A stretch of DNA of 42,098 nucleotides. It comes from Bacteroidales bacterium (lineage in GTDB: Bacteria > Bacteroidota > Bacteroidia > Bacteroidales > P3). Position numbers and translations under genes: made by a program. Positions 16,281-24,468 of this stretch are shown in pieces (the first letter of the stretch is position 1; every line of letters starts with the position of its first letter). The notes below the pieces were generated by a model that worked only from the letters and a program-made list of their open reading frames with translations, made no database searches and was not told the DNA's origin. The stretch is taken from positions 1-42,098 of the forward strand of contig JAGCUU010000020.1 of the NCBI GenBank assembly GCA_017962665.1. The letters run 5' to 3'.

Positions 16281-19200
16281 ATGAAAAATATATTTATTAA
16301 AACAGTCTTATTGGCTTTGCTGTTCTCCTCGACAGTGGGGACAGTTGTGGCTCGTGAATGTACTACCTGCCTGAAGACTACGTCGACCAAGTCGGCGGTA
16401 AAGTCCAAGGCGGCTGCATGCAAAAGAGCACAGAGTACCGCTGAGCTGAACGTGAACAATGTCCGCGCCCTTATCAATGGATACGGCAACATGTGGTATG
16501 ACGGTAGTATTACACAATACCATATTCCTAAAGACGGAACATCTACTCCTCTGTACTGTGCCGCTCTTTGGATTGGTGGTACCGATGTGAACGACCAGTT
16601 GCGTCTTGCCGCACTCCGTTTCGGTCAGAACGGTGACGACTATTGGCCGGGTCCTCTTACTGTTGACGGTACTGCCGACGTCACTATTGAGGTTTGTAAC
16701 TATTACGACCGTCACTTTAAAATCAGTCAGGCTGAGGTTCAAAACTTCATGCAGATGTTCGACTATACCAAGAACCCTCCAGTACCTAACGAGAAATACG
16801 ACGACGGTGCCATTGCACAGGTTATCAAGGAATGGCCTGCTCACGGCAACTTCGCCAACCAGTCCTATTATCTGGCTCCTTTCTGCGATGTGGATGGTGA
16901 TGGTACTTATAACTACCAGAATGGTGACTATCCGTATTATGATTTCGAAAACGCCCTTTGCCCCCGTACTTTGAAGGCGGCTCTTAAACCGGGTGAAGGC
17001 TACGAACCAATACACACTATGGAACAGGATTCCCTCGGTATTGTCTCGGGAGGCCTCCTCAGTGACCAAGTGCTGAAAGGCGACCAGACTATTTGGTGGG
17101 TTTTCAACGATATGGGTAACGCTCATACCGAGTCTCAGGGACAGCCCATTGGTATTGAAATCCGTGCTCAGGCTTTCGCTTTCTCTACCAACGACGAAAT
17201 CAACAACATGACTTTCTACTCCTACGAAATCATCAACCGTTCTACCTACGAGCTGCGTAACACCTACTTCAGCCAGTGGGTTGACCCGGATTTGGGTTAC
17301 GGCTATGACGACTTCGTCGGTTGCGATGTCAAACGTGGTCTTGGCTACTGCTACAATGGTAAAGATATCGACGGCCCCGGAACCGGTTCCTATAGCGGTA
17401 TACCTCCTGCAGTCGGTATTGACTTCTTCCAGGGTCCCTACATGGATCCCGATGGTAAGGACAATCCGAAAATCGATATCGCCAAGATGAGACTTTACTA
17501 TTCCGACAAACTCGCCGGATATTGGATTGACAGTCTCAATGTCTATGACACTATCAGACTTACCGACGACGCCGACCTCTTCTATCCTTTGGCTTGGTAC
17601 TTCCAGCCTTTTGACTCAATCGGCAACTGCGCTATCAATGGTGTTAACTTCGGTAACAACATTGTCGACGACGAGCGTTTCGGTATGCGCCGCTTCGTTT
17701 ACTATGAGAACAGCTCCTCTTCTGTTAACGGTGAGCCAGCCAAGGCTACTGACTATTACAACTATCTGCAGGGCTACTGGAAAAACGGTGCTCACATGAA
17801 ATTCGGCGGTAACGCTATCTCCACTTCTGCAGGTGCATCCGAGATTCCTTGCGACTTCATGTTCCCCGATGACAGTGACCCGTTATATTGGGGTACCAAT
17901 GGTATTCGCCCGGATGAACAATATCACCCCGATGACTGGACAGAGGTTACCTCTGGCGACAATGTCTCTCCCGGAGACCGTCGTTTCATGCAGTCCGCAG
18001 GTCCCTTCACACTGAAACCCGGTGCAGTCAACTATATTACCGTCGGTATTCCTTTTGCCCAGGCTCCTTCGGGCAACCGCTGGACTTCAGTTACGCTGCT
18101 CCGCGAAATTGACGATGTCTGCCAGGCTCTTTTCGAGAACTGCTTCAAGGTTCTTGACGGCCCCGAGGCACCTACACTCACCATCCAGGAGCTTAGCAAC
18201 GAACTGCTGCTCTATTTGACCTATGAAAATGAAAGTTCAAACAACTACGGTGAGTCCTATGATGAAGAGGATCCCTCTATCCTCAAATCCTATCGTCCTG
18301 ACCTTCGTCGCTACAAATTCGAAGGATACCAGATTTATCAGCTTGTTGACGCTAACGCCTCAGTTACCGACATCGGAGACGAAACGAAGGCTCGCCTCGT
18401 GTTCCAGTGCGACATTGAGAACTATTATGATGAGTTCACCAGTATCGACACAACTTGGAAAGTGACAATCAATTCTGTGACACACGATACAATTCGTACA
18501 ATCACCAGTATTGACACCACCTTCAACGACAACCCCACTATTCCTATTGGACGTCTTGTCAACTACACCACCAACTCATCGACAGGTCTGCTTACCGGCA
18601 AGATTATGGTCGACGGCTCCAACAGTGGTATCAAACACGTCGTCCGCGTAACTAACGACCAGTTCGCAAGCGGTACCAATACCAGCCTTGTGAACAACAA
18701 GGAATACTACTATGTTTGTGTTGCATACGCTCACAACAGATACAAAGAGTACTCTCAGACCGATCCTACCAAACTTGACGGCCAGAAAGAGCCTTACCTC
18801 GCAGGTCGTAAAAACGAATGGGGCGGCGCTATCACAGCTGTAACAGGTATACCTCACAATCCTTCTTCGGAAAATGGCGGTACAATCGTTCAGGCTACCT
18901 ACGGTATGAGCCCCAATATCACCCGTCTCGACGGTTACGGCAATGGTGGCAACGTTCTGAAACTTACCGAAGAGTCTATCAACTATCTCATGGGTGAGAA
19001 AGGTCAGGATGGTAAAGCTCCTGGTGTCTTCAAGGATGAAATCCGCAACGATACCCTTTACATTCCTAACATGAAAGATCCTTGTATAATTCCCGAACCT
19101 CGTTATGAGCAGAACTACGGTCCTGTCAACGTTCGTATCATCGATCCTCTGAATGTAAAGAAAGGTGTTTTCAATATCAAGTTCAACGGTGTGGGCGATA

Positions 19201-21134
19201 ATGCTAAATGGGTTATCTACAAAGAGGATGGCACTCCTCTCTATGATAATGTCTATGCCGACACTGCAGACTTTGTTATTGGTCGCTACAACGAACAGCT
19301 CTTCCTCGACCTTGGCATCTCTGTCGCTATCACCAATCCCAAGGCTATCGCTACCGAACTGGAGGTTTCAAGCAGCGCTGTCAACGGCGGTATCATTTAC
19401 GATGGTACATTCCTGTCGGCGACAATGACCTTCGACGACAACAATCATCAGTGGTTGAGCGGTATCCCTGATAACGACAACTATCCTGTATACAACTGGG
19501 TGCGTAGTGGTTCGCAGTATGCGGAGAGCAACCTCGGTTCATTCCGCGATGGCTCTGGTGCTGTGACCGGCAATGAGGAATATCTCGACGAGGACTACTA
19601 CAAAGAGATTACAGACCCATTGACAAAACGTAAGAGTCTATACGCTGTTGACAAATATCAGGCTTACGAAAAGGTTCTCGGCGGTATGTGGGCTCCCTAC
19701 GGCCTCGTGTCTTCGCGCGAATACCATCCCGCATTCTCACTTCGTTATTATCTCGCAGAACAGAATATCCTTGATTCGGTGTTTAGCACAGCTCTGTCAG
19801 TTCACGACTACTACCAGAACCTCCGTCAGACCATCCTCCACACCAACAACAAGTCACTTATGCATAACGACTTCTCGAAGCTCCCCAGTGTCCGTGTGGT
19901 GCTGACCTCCGACCAGTCCAAGTGGACCCGTTGCCCGGTGCTTGAGATGTGCGACGACTACACTCAGGCTGAAGGCAATGCACGCCGCTTCCAGATGCGT
20001 AAGCATAAATCCATCGACAAGAATGGTGACACCTCCGCTGTTACTGGCGCATCAACCGACCCGAACGACCCGAACTATATCTCTGATTATGGTATGGGTT
20101 GGTTCCCGGGATATGCCATCAACCTGGCTACCGGTGAGCGTCTAAATATCATGTACGGCGAAGACTCCCGTTACGTCCAGTTCAATGGTCGTGACATGAT
20201 GTGGAACCCGGTCAGTACAGTTACTGTCGGTACCTCCAACTACGTCATGGGCGGTCGCCATTTCATCTATGTGATGAACGCCATCTCTCAGGACTTCCCG
20301 CGCTACCACGTGTCAAGCTCTTCATACATCAAGTATACCTACTCTTCACCTTCCTATGACGCAGGTGTCTGGGCTGTCAAGATGCTGAAGTCTCTCGACC
20401 ACTTCTTCGAGTGTCCATACAGAAACACCTACAGTTCCAGCTACACCAACTATTGGAAGAACTTCAATAACGGTTTGCTCAATCACGCCCGCTCACCTTA
20501 TGTGCTGCCAATACGTGACTCCTCGGCATTCCTCTTCTCGACGGTAGCATGGGTGAACATGCCTATCGCCACTGAGAATATTGACAATCCTAAGAATATC
20601 CCCACCGATGTCACGATTGATATCAATGTCAACAACCGTTATGGCATGTATCTTGGCGACAACAAGACTACCCGTCAGAACGCTGGCATGACTGCTATCA
20701 ACAACAACAACCCGATGTTCCGTTTCGAGCTCGGTGACGACATCATTACTCTGACCAACCAGGCTTCCGGCGACAATGCACGCCAGAGCTATAAGGACTC
20801 TATCATGGATGCAATCAATGTTGTACCCAACCCCTATTACAGTTACTCTACTTACGAAACTCAAAGCCAGTTGGAGACGAAGGTCCGCTTCATAAATGTC
20901 CCCGCCAACACCACAGTCACTATCTACACAGTCGATGGTACTTTAGTCAGGACATTCCATGTCGATAAGAATGCCAAAAACAGCATTCTTGATTGGGACC
21001 TCCACAACCATAATGGTATCCCCATTGCAGGTGGTATGTACCTCATCCATTTCAGCACAAAAGATATTGGAGAACGTGTTGTGAAGTGGTTCGGCACCAT
21101 GCGTCCTGTTGACATGAGTGGTTTCCAGTTCTAA
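16281..21134 (+). CDS. Giant secreted surface protein with T9SS-type C-terminal domain
   Basis: A 1617-aa exported protein. I start at ATG 16281, giving MKNIFIKTVLLALLFSSTVG and a signal peptide ending near VVA; a GTG at 16263 would add six residues. The N-terminal module (about residues 55-130) carries VRALINGYGNMWYDG, ALWIGGTD and DDYWPGPL, the fingerprint of a large Bacteroidota family annotated only as T9SS-targeted proteins. A DVDGDGTYNYQNGD stretch (near residue 208) looks like a calcium loop. The last ~105 residues (VVPNPYYSYS, then VRFINVPANTTVTIYTVDGTLVRTF, ending GERVVKWFGTMRPVDMSGFQF) resemble a type A sorting fold but with an unusual Trp-Phe-Gly tail. It sits 29 nt after the TonB-receptor gene and 30 nt before the PorV/PorQ-like gene. 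Ligand and function unknown. Confidence 0.85.
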   Translation: MKNIFIKTVLLALLFSSTVGTVVARECTTCLKTTSTKSAVKSKAAACKRAQSTAELNVNNVRALINGYGNMWYDGSITQYHIPKDGTSTPLYCAALWIGGTDVNDQLRLAALRFGQNGDDYWPGPLTVDGTADVTIEVCNYYDRHFKISQAEVQNFMQMFDYTKNPPVPNEKYDDGAIAQVIKEWPAHGNFANQSYYLAPFCDVDGDGTYNYQNGDYPYYDFENALCPRTLKAALKPGEGYEPIHTMEQDSLGIVSGGLLSDQVLKGDQTIWWVFNDMGNAHTESQGQPIGIEIRAQAFAFSTNDEINNMTFYSYEIINRSTYELRNTYFSQWVDPDLGYGYDDFVGCDVKRGLGYCYNGKDIDGPGTGSYSGIPPAVGIDFFQGPYMDPDGKDNPKIDIAKMRLYYSDKLAGYWIDSLNVYDTIRLTDDADLFYPLAWYFQPFDSIGNCAINGVNFGNNIVDDERFGMRRFVYYENSSSSVNGEPAKATDYYNYLQGYWKNGAHMKFGGNAISTSAGASEIPCDFMFPDDSDPLYWGTNGIRPDEQYHPDDWTEVTSGDNVSPGDRRFMQSAGPFTLKPGAVNYITVGIPFAQAPSGNRWTSVTLLREIDDVCQALFENCFKVLDGPEAPTLTIQELSNELLLYLTYENESSNNYGESYDEEDPSILKSYRPDLRRYKFEGYQIYQLVDANASVTDIGDETKARLVFQCDIENYYDEFTSIDTTWKVTINSVTHDTIRTITSIDTTFNDNPTIPIGRLVNYTTNSSTGLLTGKIMVDGSNSGIKHVVRVTNDQFASGTNTSLVNNKEYYYVCVAYAHNRYKEYSQTDPTKLDGQKEPYLAGRKNEWGGAITAVTGIPHNPSSENGGTIVQATYGMSPNITRLDGYGNGGNVLKLTEESINYLMGEKGQDGKAPGVFKDEIRNDTLYIPNMKDPCIIPEPRYEQNYGPVNVRIIDPLNVKKGVFNIKFNGVGDNAKWVIYKEDGTPLYDNVYADTADFVIGRYNEQLFLDLGISVAITNPKAIATELEVSSSAVNGGIIYDGTFLSATMTFDDNNHQWLSGIPDNDNYPVYNWVRSGSQYAESNLGSFRDGSGAVTGNEEYLDEDYYKEITDPLTKRKSLYAVDKYQAYEKVLGGMWAPYGLVSSREYHPAFSLRYYLAEQNILDSVFSTALSVHDYYQNLRQTILHTNNKSLMHNDFSKLPSVRVVLTSDQSKWTRCPVLEMCDDYTQAEGNARRFQMRKHKSIDKNGDTSAVTGASTDPNDPNYISDYGMGWFPGYAINLATGERLNIMYGEDSRYVQFNGRDMMWNPVSTVTVGTSNYVMGGRHFIYVMNAISQDFPRYHVSSSSYIKYTYSSPSYDAGVWAVKMLKSLDHFFECPYRNTYSSSYTNYWKNFNNGLLNHARSPYVLPIRDSSAFLFSTVAWVNMPIATENIDNPKNIPTDVTIDINVNNRYGMYLGDNKTTRQNAGMTAINNNNPMFRFELGDDIITLTNQASGDNARQSYKDSIMDAINVVPNPYYSYSTYETQSQLETKVRFINVPANTTVTIYTVDGTLVRTFHVDKNAKNSILDWDLHNHNGIPIAGGMYLIHFSTKDIGERVVKWFGTMRPVDMSGFQF

Positions 21135-21164
21135 TTATTCATCAATTTAAAAACTTTGACAGAA

Positions 21165-22235
21165 ATGAAAAGAATATTAAGTATAATGACTGTAATGCTC
21201 CTCTCCATGTCGTTGGCGGCACCGAGTCTTATGGCTGGCAACGACAATCGTAGGGGTACTGCTGGTGCTACGGAACTGCTTATCAATCCGTGGGCACGCA
21301 GCTCCAGCTGGGGAGGTATCAATACCTCGTGTGCTCGAGGCATTGACGCTTTCTTCACCAACATTTCAGGTCTTTCCTTCGTTGAGAAAACGGAGTTCGT
21401 ATATAGCCACGCCATGCTCAATGGTGGCCGTTCCGGTCTTGTCAGTGGCGCTTCAGTCAACGCTTTCGGTTTGGCTCTGCGTCTTGGCGACGCCGGTGTG
21501 CTCGGTGCCTATGTTATGACTATGGGTTTCGGCGACCTATACGTTACTACGGAAGCAAGTCCTGAACCGGGAAGCAATGGTACAATGTCACCCACATTGA
21601 TGAACCTCAATTTGGCTTATTCCTACTCGTTTACCAACTCGATCCATGGTGGTGCCGTTATTAAGATTATCACCGAGTCGACCGACAACGTAAACGCTAC
21701 GGGTGTTGCCATTGACGCAGGTATCCAGTATCAGACTGGTGAGAACGACGAAATCAAGTTCGGTATCTCCCTCAAAAATATTGGACCCGCTTTGAGCTTC
21801 GGTGGTACAGGTATGGCTTTCACTACATTGAACAGCGCGGGAAATACCATGACTCTTGAGTTCCGCTCTGGAGAGATGGAACTTCCCACCCTGTTGAATA
21901 TCGGTGCTTCGTATGACTTCTTGTTTGAAAAATGGAATCAGCGTCTTACCGTGGCAGGTAACTTTACCTCCAACGCTTTCTTGCGTGACAACTTTGGCCT
22001 CGGTTTCGAGTATTCTCTGCTCGACAGATTCCAAGCCCGTGCGGCTTATGTCTATCAGACAGACATCTTCGACAGCGACAATCGCGTCACTGCCAACACA
22101 GGCCTCTCCGCCGGTGCCTCGTTCATCGTGCCTATGAGTTCTGATGGCAGCAGAAGTCTCTCTCTGGACTATTCATACAGAAGTGCAGTGAATCTGAAAG
22201 GCACACATACTTTCGGCGCTACATTCAAGTTCTAA
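21165..22235 (+). CDS. PorV/PorQ family outer-membrane barrel protein
   Basis: A 356-aa predicted outer-membrane barrel of the PorV/PorQ (UPF0164-like) family, FadL-related proteins that in the T9SS shuttle or receive cargo at the outer membrane. Signal peptide MKRILSIMTVMLLSMSLAAPSLMA. Family marks are GATELLINPWARSSSWGGINTSCARGIDAFFTNISGL (the signature where PorV proteins read early glycine/asparagine-rich repeats), then repeated amphipathic strands and a C-terminal THTFGATFKF ending in Phe. ATG 21165 is preferred over a TTG at 21156. A strong terminator 31 nt after the stop closes the three-gene cassette. It may be a dedicated partner of the giant protein; it need not be the housekeeping PorV. 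Confidence 0.88.
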   Translation: MKRILSIMTVMLLSMSLAAPSLMAGNDNRRGTAGATELLINPWARSSSWGGINTSCARGIDAFFTNISGLSFVEKTEFVYSHAMLNGGRSGLVSGASVNAFGLALRLGDAGVLGAYVMTMGFGDLYVTTEASPEPGSNGTMSPTLMNLNLAYSYSFTNSIHGGAVIKIITESTDNVNATGVAIDAGIQYQTGENDEIKFGISLKNIGPALSFGGTGMAFTTLNSAGNTMTLEFRSGEMELPTLLNIGASYDFLFEKWNQRLTVAGNFTSNAFLRDNFGLGFEYSLLDRFQARAAYVYQTDIFDSDNRVTANTGLSAGASFIVPMSSDGSRSLSLDYSYRSAVNLKGTHTFGATFKF

Positions 22236-22265
22236 TAGCAAGAATAAAAACATTGACTAAAGTTG

Positions 22266-22300
22266 GGAAAGGTCTTTGCAAGAGACCTTTCCTACTTTTT
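22266..22300 (+). terminator. Terminator of the TonB-receptor/giant protein/PorV-like operon
   Basis: Perfect 10-bp stem (22266-22275 with 22283-22292), 7-nt loop, then TACTTTTT. It ends only 19 nt before the greA ATG, a layout like that of the kor terminator before the NUDIX gene. Confidence 0.82.
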
Positions 22301-22319
22301 AACACCAAAAAAACATAAT

Positions 22320-22793
22320 ATGTCCGAAATAAAATACTATAGCGAAGAAGGGCTTCAAAAGCTCCGTGACGAGTTGCACCAGCTAATAGCGGTAGAACGC
22401 CCAGCGGCTGCTGCTGCCATTGCTGAGGCACGCGACAAAGGTGATCTCTCTGAGAACGCGGAATATGACGCTGCCAAAGAGGCCCAGGGGCATCTGGAGG
22501 CACGTATATCCAAACTGCAGGATCTTATCGCAAATGCCCGTCTGCTCGACGAATCAAAGATAGATACGTCAAAGGTACTGCTACTCTCAAAAATCACCAT
22601 CAAGAATACGAAAAACAAGATGAAGCAGACATACACCATCGTGCCGGAGAGCGAGGCCAACCTGAAACAGGGTCTCATCTCTGTCTCTTCTCCTTTTGCA
22701 CAGGCTTTCCTTGGAAAGAAGGCTGGCGACAAGGTCGATGTGGTTGTCCCTGCAGGTACCATGAATTTTGAGATTCTCTCTGTCGAGAGATAA
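22320..22793 (+). CDS. greA: Transcription elongation factor GreA
   Basis: A 157-aa GreA that rescues backtracked RNA polymerase by inserting its coiled coil into the secondary channel and stimulating transcript cleavage. The N-terminal coiled coil contains EARDKGDLSENAEYDAAKEAQ; its tip acids Asp42 and Glu45 match the functional acidic residues of the family. The C-terminal globular domain ends with SPFAQAFLGKKAGDKVDVVVPAG, a standard GreA block. The ATG at 22320 is chosen over upstream starts because those would read through the preceding terminator. How it is transcribed is unclear, since a terminator ends 19 nt upstream and I see no convincing promoter. Confidence 0.96.
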   Translation: MSEIKYYSEEGLQKLRDELHQLIAVERPAAAAAIAEARDKGDLSENAEYDAAKEAQGHLEARISKLQDLIANARLLDESKIDTSKVLLLSKITIKNTKNKMKQTYTIVPESEANLKQGLISVSSPFAQAFLGKKAGDKVDVVVPAGTMNFEILSVER

Positions 22794-22816
22794 AAAGAAT
22801 GCTAAAAAAAGTAAAT

Positions 22817-22900
22817 GTTATTCGCGTTCTTTCAGAAGAACACAGCTGTTTGAGAGTTTTCTCGCCGTAGGCGACTGAAAAACATGAACGCGGAATAATC
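22817..22900 (+). ncRNA. Candidate structured RNA between greA and the HIT gene
   Basis: A long-range stem pairs 22817-22835 with 22875-22900 in three helices: TTATTC/GAATAA, GCGTTC/GAACGC and TTTCAG/CTGAAA, separated by small bulges. Inside it are two short hairpins, GAGA-GTTT-TCTC (22852-22863) and TCGCC-GTA-GGCGA (22862-22874, sharing two bases). There is no T-run, so it is not a simple terminator. It ends 18 nt before the HIT ATG, suggesting a 5' leader element. No known family recognised. Confidence 0.4.
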
Positions 22901-22918
22901 ATTAAAAACAATTGAAGT

Positions 22919-23311
22919 ATGGCAAGTATTTTTTCACGTATTGTGGCTGGCGAAATACCATGCTACAAAGTTGCCGAGACAGACGATTGTCTGGCTTTTC
23001 TCGATGTAAACCCTGTCGTCAGGGGACATGTACTTTGTATTCCGAAGAAAGAGGTGGACTATATCTTTGATCTCGATGACGAGCTTTTTGTTAGCCTGCA
23101 TCGTTTCAGCCGTCGCGTTGCAAAAGGTTTGAAGAAGGTCTGCCCCTGTATAAAGGTCGGTGTTGCTGTGGTTGGCATCGATGTGCCGCATACACATATA
23201 CATCTTATGCCTCTGAATAACCCCGGTGACCTGAATTTCAGTCACCATGTAAAGATGGAACCATCCGAGATGCAAGAGCTCGCTGCCCAAATTGCTGCAG
23301 CAATAGAATAG
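22919..23311 (+). CDS. HIT family nucleotide hydrolase/transferase
   Basis: A 130-aa histidine-triad protein. The N-terminus SIFSRIVAGEIPCYKV and the middle GHVLCIPKKEVDYIFDL are typical of the HINT/HIT group, and the catalytic triad HTHIHLMP is at residues 91-98. Such proteins hydrolyse purine nucleoside phosphoramidates or related adenylates in the cytoplasm; the physiological substrate is usually unknown. It ends at a strong bidirectional hairpin terminator. The gap from greA (125 nt) contains a candidate structured RNA. Confidence 0.95.
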   Translation: MASIFSRIVAGEIPCYKVAETDDCLAFLDVNPVVRGHVLCIPKKEVDYIFDLDDELFVSLHRFSRRVAKGLKKVCPCIKVGVAVVGIDVPHTHIHLMPLNNPGDLNFSHHVKMEPSEMQELAAQIAAAIE

Positions 23312-23329
23312 AATCTCCCTACAATAAAA

Positions 23330-23366
23330 GAAAAAAAGTATTACCCCAGTGGTAATACTTTTTTTT
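23330..23366. terminator. Terminator after the HIT gene (bidirectional)
   Basis: A 15-bp stem including its A/T tracts (23331-23345 with 23351-23365) and a 5-nt loop; the core is GTATTACC paired with GGTAATAC. It could also stop leftward transcripts leaving ribE through the repeat region. Confidence 0.88.
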
Positions 23367-23378
23367 ATGTAAAGGTTA

Positions 23379-23552
23379 TGTAACGGTTAAAGGTTAACGG
23401 TTAAAGATTAAAGAGAGAAGTTAATGGAGATGGTGTGGAGTTAAGGGGAGTTAAGGGGAGTTAAAGGACAAATGTATTTGCTCGGATTGTATTGTCCCCA
23501 TAACTTCCAGCGCGAAGCGCGATAACTTCCCTTAACTTCTTTGACTTCCCAT
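23379..23552 (+). repeat. Mosaic intergenic repeat unit, copy A (~174 bp)
   Basis: First of two tandem units. Order: TAACGGT-type heptamers (period 7), AAGAGAGAAGTTAA, two to three GGGGAGTTAA blocks, GGACAA (23466-23471), an 18-20-nt loop with GCTCGGATTGTA, TTGTCC (23492-23497), AACTTCC, a CGCG-AAG-CGCG palindrome (23511-23521), then AACTTCCCTTAACTTC. The AGTTAAGGGG blocks and the TTAACTTCCC blocks are inverted relative to each other, so the unit can fold into one long imperfect hairpin. Confidence 0.88.
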
Positions 23553-23724
23553 TGTAACGGTTAAAGGTTAACGGTTAACGGTTAAAGATTAAAGAGAGAA
23601 GTTAAATGGAGATGGTGTGGAGTTAAGGGGAGTTAAAGGACAAATGGTTTTGCTCGGATTGTATTGTCACTTTAACTTCCAGCGCGAAGCGCGATAACTT
23701 CCCTTAACTTCTTTGACTTCCCAT
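23553..23724 (+). repeat. Mosaic intergenic repeat unit, copy B (~172 bp)
   Basis: Tandem neighbour of copy A, nearly identical; it has one extra heptamer at its left end and one GGGGAGTTAA block fewer, and small differences in the loop. The differences are whole-module gains and losses, as expected from slippage or unequal recombination. No reading frame of note is contained. Confidence 0.88.
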
Positions 23725-23770
23725 TAAATAAAGGTTAAAGATGTATGATATGAGATGTTTGATGTCTTAA

Positions 23771-23819
23771 ACTATCAACTGTCAACTATCAACTGTCAAT
23801 TGTCAACTATCACCCATCA
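23771..23819. repeat. Heptamer array (ACTGTCA/ACTATCA) abutting the ribE stop codon
   Basis: Seven consecutive 7-mers: six of the form ACTATCA, ACTGTCA or ATTGTCA, then CCCATCA. The TCA of the last unit is the ribE stop codon on the minus strand. Read in the ribE direction it gives TGATAGT/TGACAGT units, the same array found after cysS. Between 23725 and 23770 lies an AT-rich ATGTATGATATGAGATGT module also present near 32630. Confidence 0.85.
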
Positions 23820-24428
23820 CTTCTGTGTAGAGAGGTATTGCTCGAGGAGTCTTTGTACATATTTGCCGAAGACGTCGAACTCTATATTCACAACAGTTCC
23901 GGGTTTGAAATTGTGGAAGTTGGTGACCTGATAGGTATAGGGAATTATGGCTACGCTGAACATTCCTGGTTCAGAGTCTACAATTGTAAGACTAACGCCA
24001 TTGATACTGATGCTACCTTTGGGAACGGTGATTGAAGGGGCGTTCTTGGCATCGTATTCAAAGTAGAAACGCCATGATCCGTTGTCGTCAATGACTTTGG
24101 TGCAGGTAGCGGTCTGGTCGACATGACCTTGGACGATGTGGCCGTCGAAACGTCCATCCATGCGCAAGGAACGCTCCACATTGACCTCCGTGCCGACCTG
24201 CCATGTGCCGAGGTTGGTCTTGATCATGGTCTCATCCATGGCTGTGACCACATAAGTCTTGGCGGCTTTGTCTACCTTCACTACGGTAAGGCAGCATCCG
24301 TCGTGTGCCATGCTCTGGTCGATACCCAGCTCGTCGGCGAAATCGACGGTCAGAGTGAAATGGTAATTGGTGTTTTCTTTCTCTATCTTAACGACCTTTG
24401 CGGTCTTTTCCACTATTCCTGTAAACAT
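23817..24428 (-). CDS. ribE: Riboflavin synthase alpha chain
   Basis: A 203-aa riboflavin synthase, which dismutates two molecules of 6,7-dimethyl-8-ribityllumazine into riboflavin and the pyrimidine precursor. It begins with the diagnostic MFTGIVE and contains two lumazine-binding barrels (about residues 1-88 and 97-190), the second introduced by GHIVQGHVDQTA; SINGVSLTIVD is the matching block to HDGCCLTVVKVD of the first. Length is normal. It starts 40 nt after the S9 peptidase gene and could share its transcript. Its stop codon lies inside a heptamer array. Confidence 0.96.
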   Translation of the reverse strand: MFTGIVEKTAKVVKIEKENTNYHFTLTVDFADELGIDQSMAHDGCCLTVVKVDKAAKTYVVTAMDETMIKTNLGTWQVGTEVNVERSLRMDGRFDGHIVQGHVDQTATCTKVIDDNGSWRFYFEYDAKNAPSITVPKGSISINGVSLTIVDSEPGMFSVAIIPYTYQVTNFHNFKPGTVVNIEFDVFGKYVQRLLEQYLSTQK

Positions 24429-24468
24429 GTTGTTGGTTTAATTGACAATAATGCTGTGTTGTTGAAGT

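Noticed and set aside
16308-17126. 272-codon open frame antisense to the giant protein gene
   Set aside because: Low-information composition and fully inside a well supported gene on the other strand.
23379-23819. Possible CRISPR array
   Set aside because: Repeats are either 7-bp units without spacers or two adjacent ~173-bp units; there is no alternation of constant repeats with unique spacers and no cas gene.
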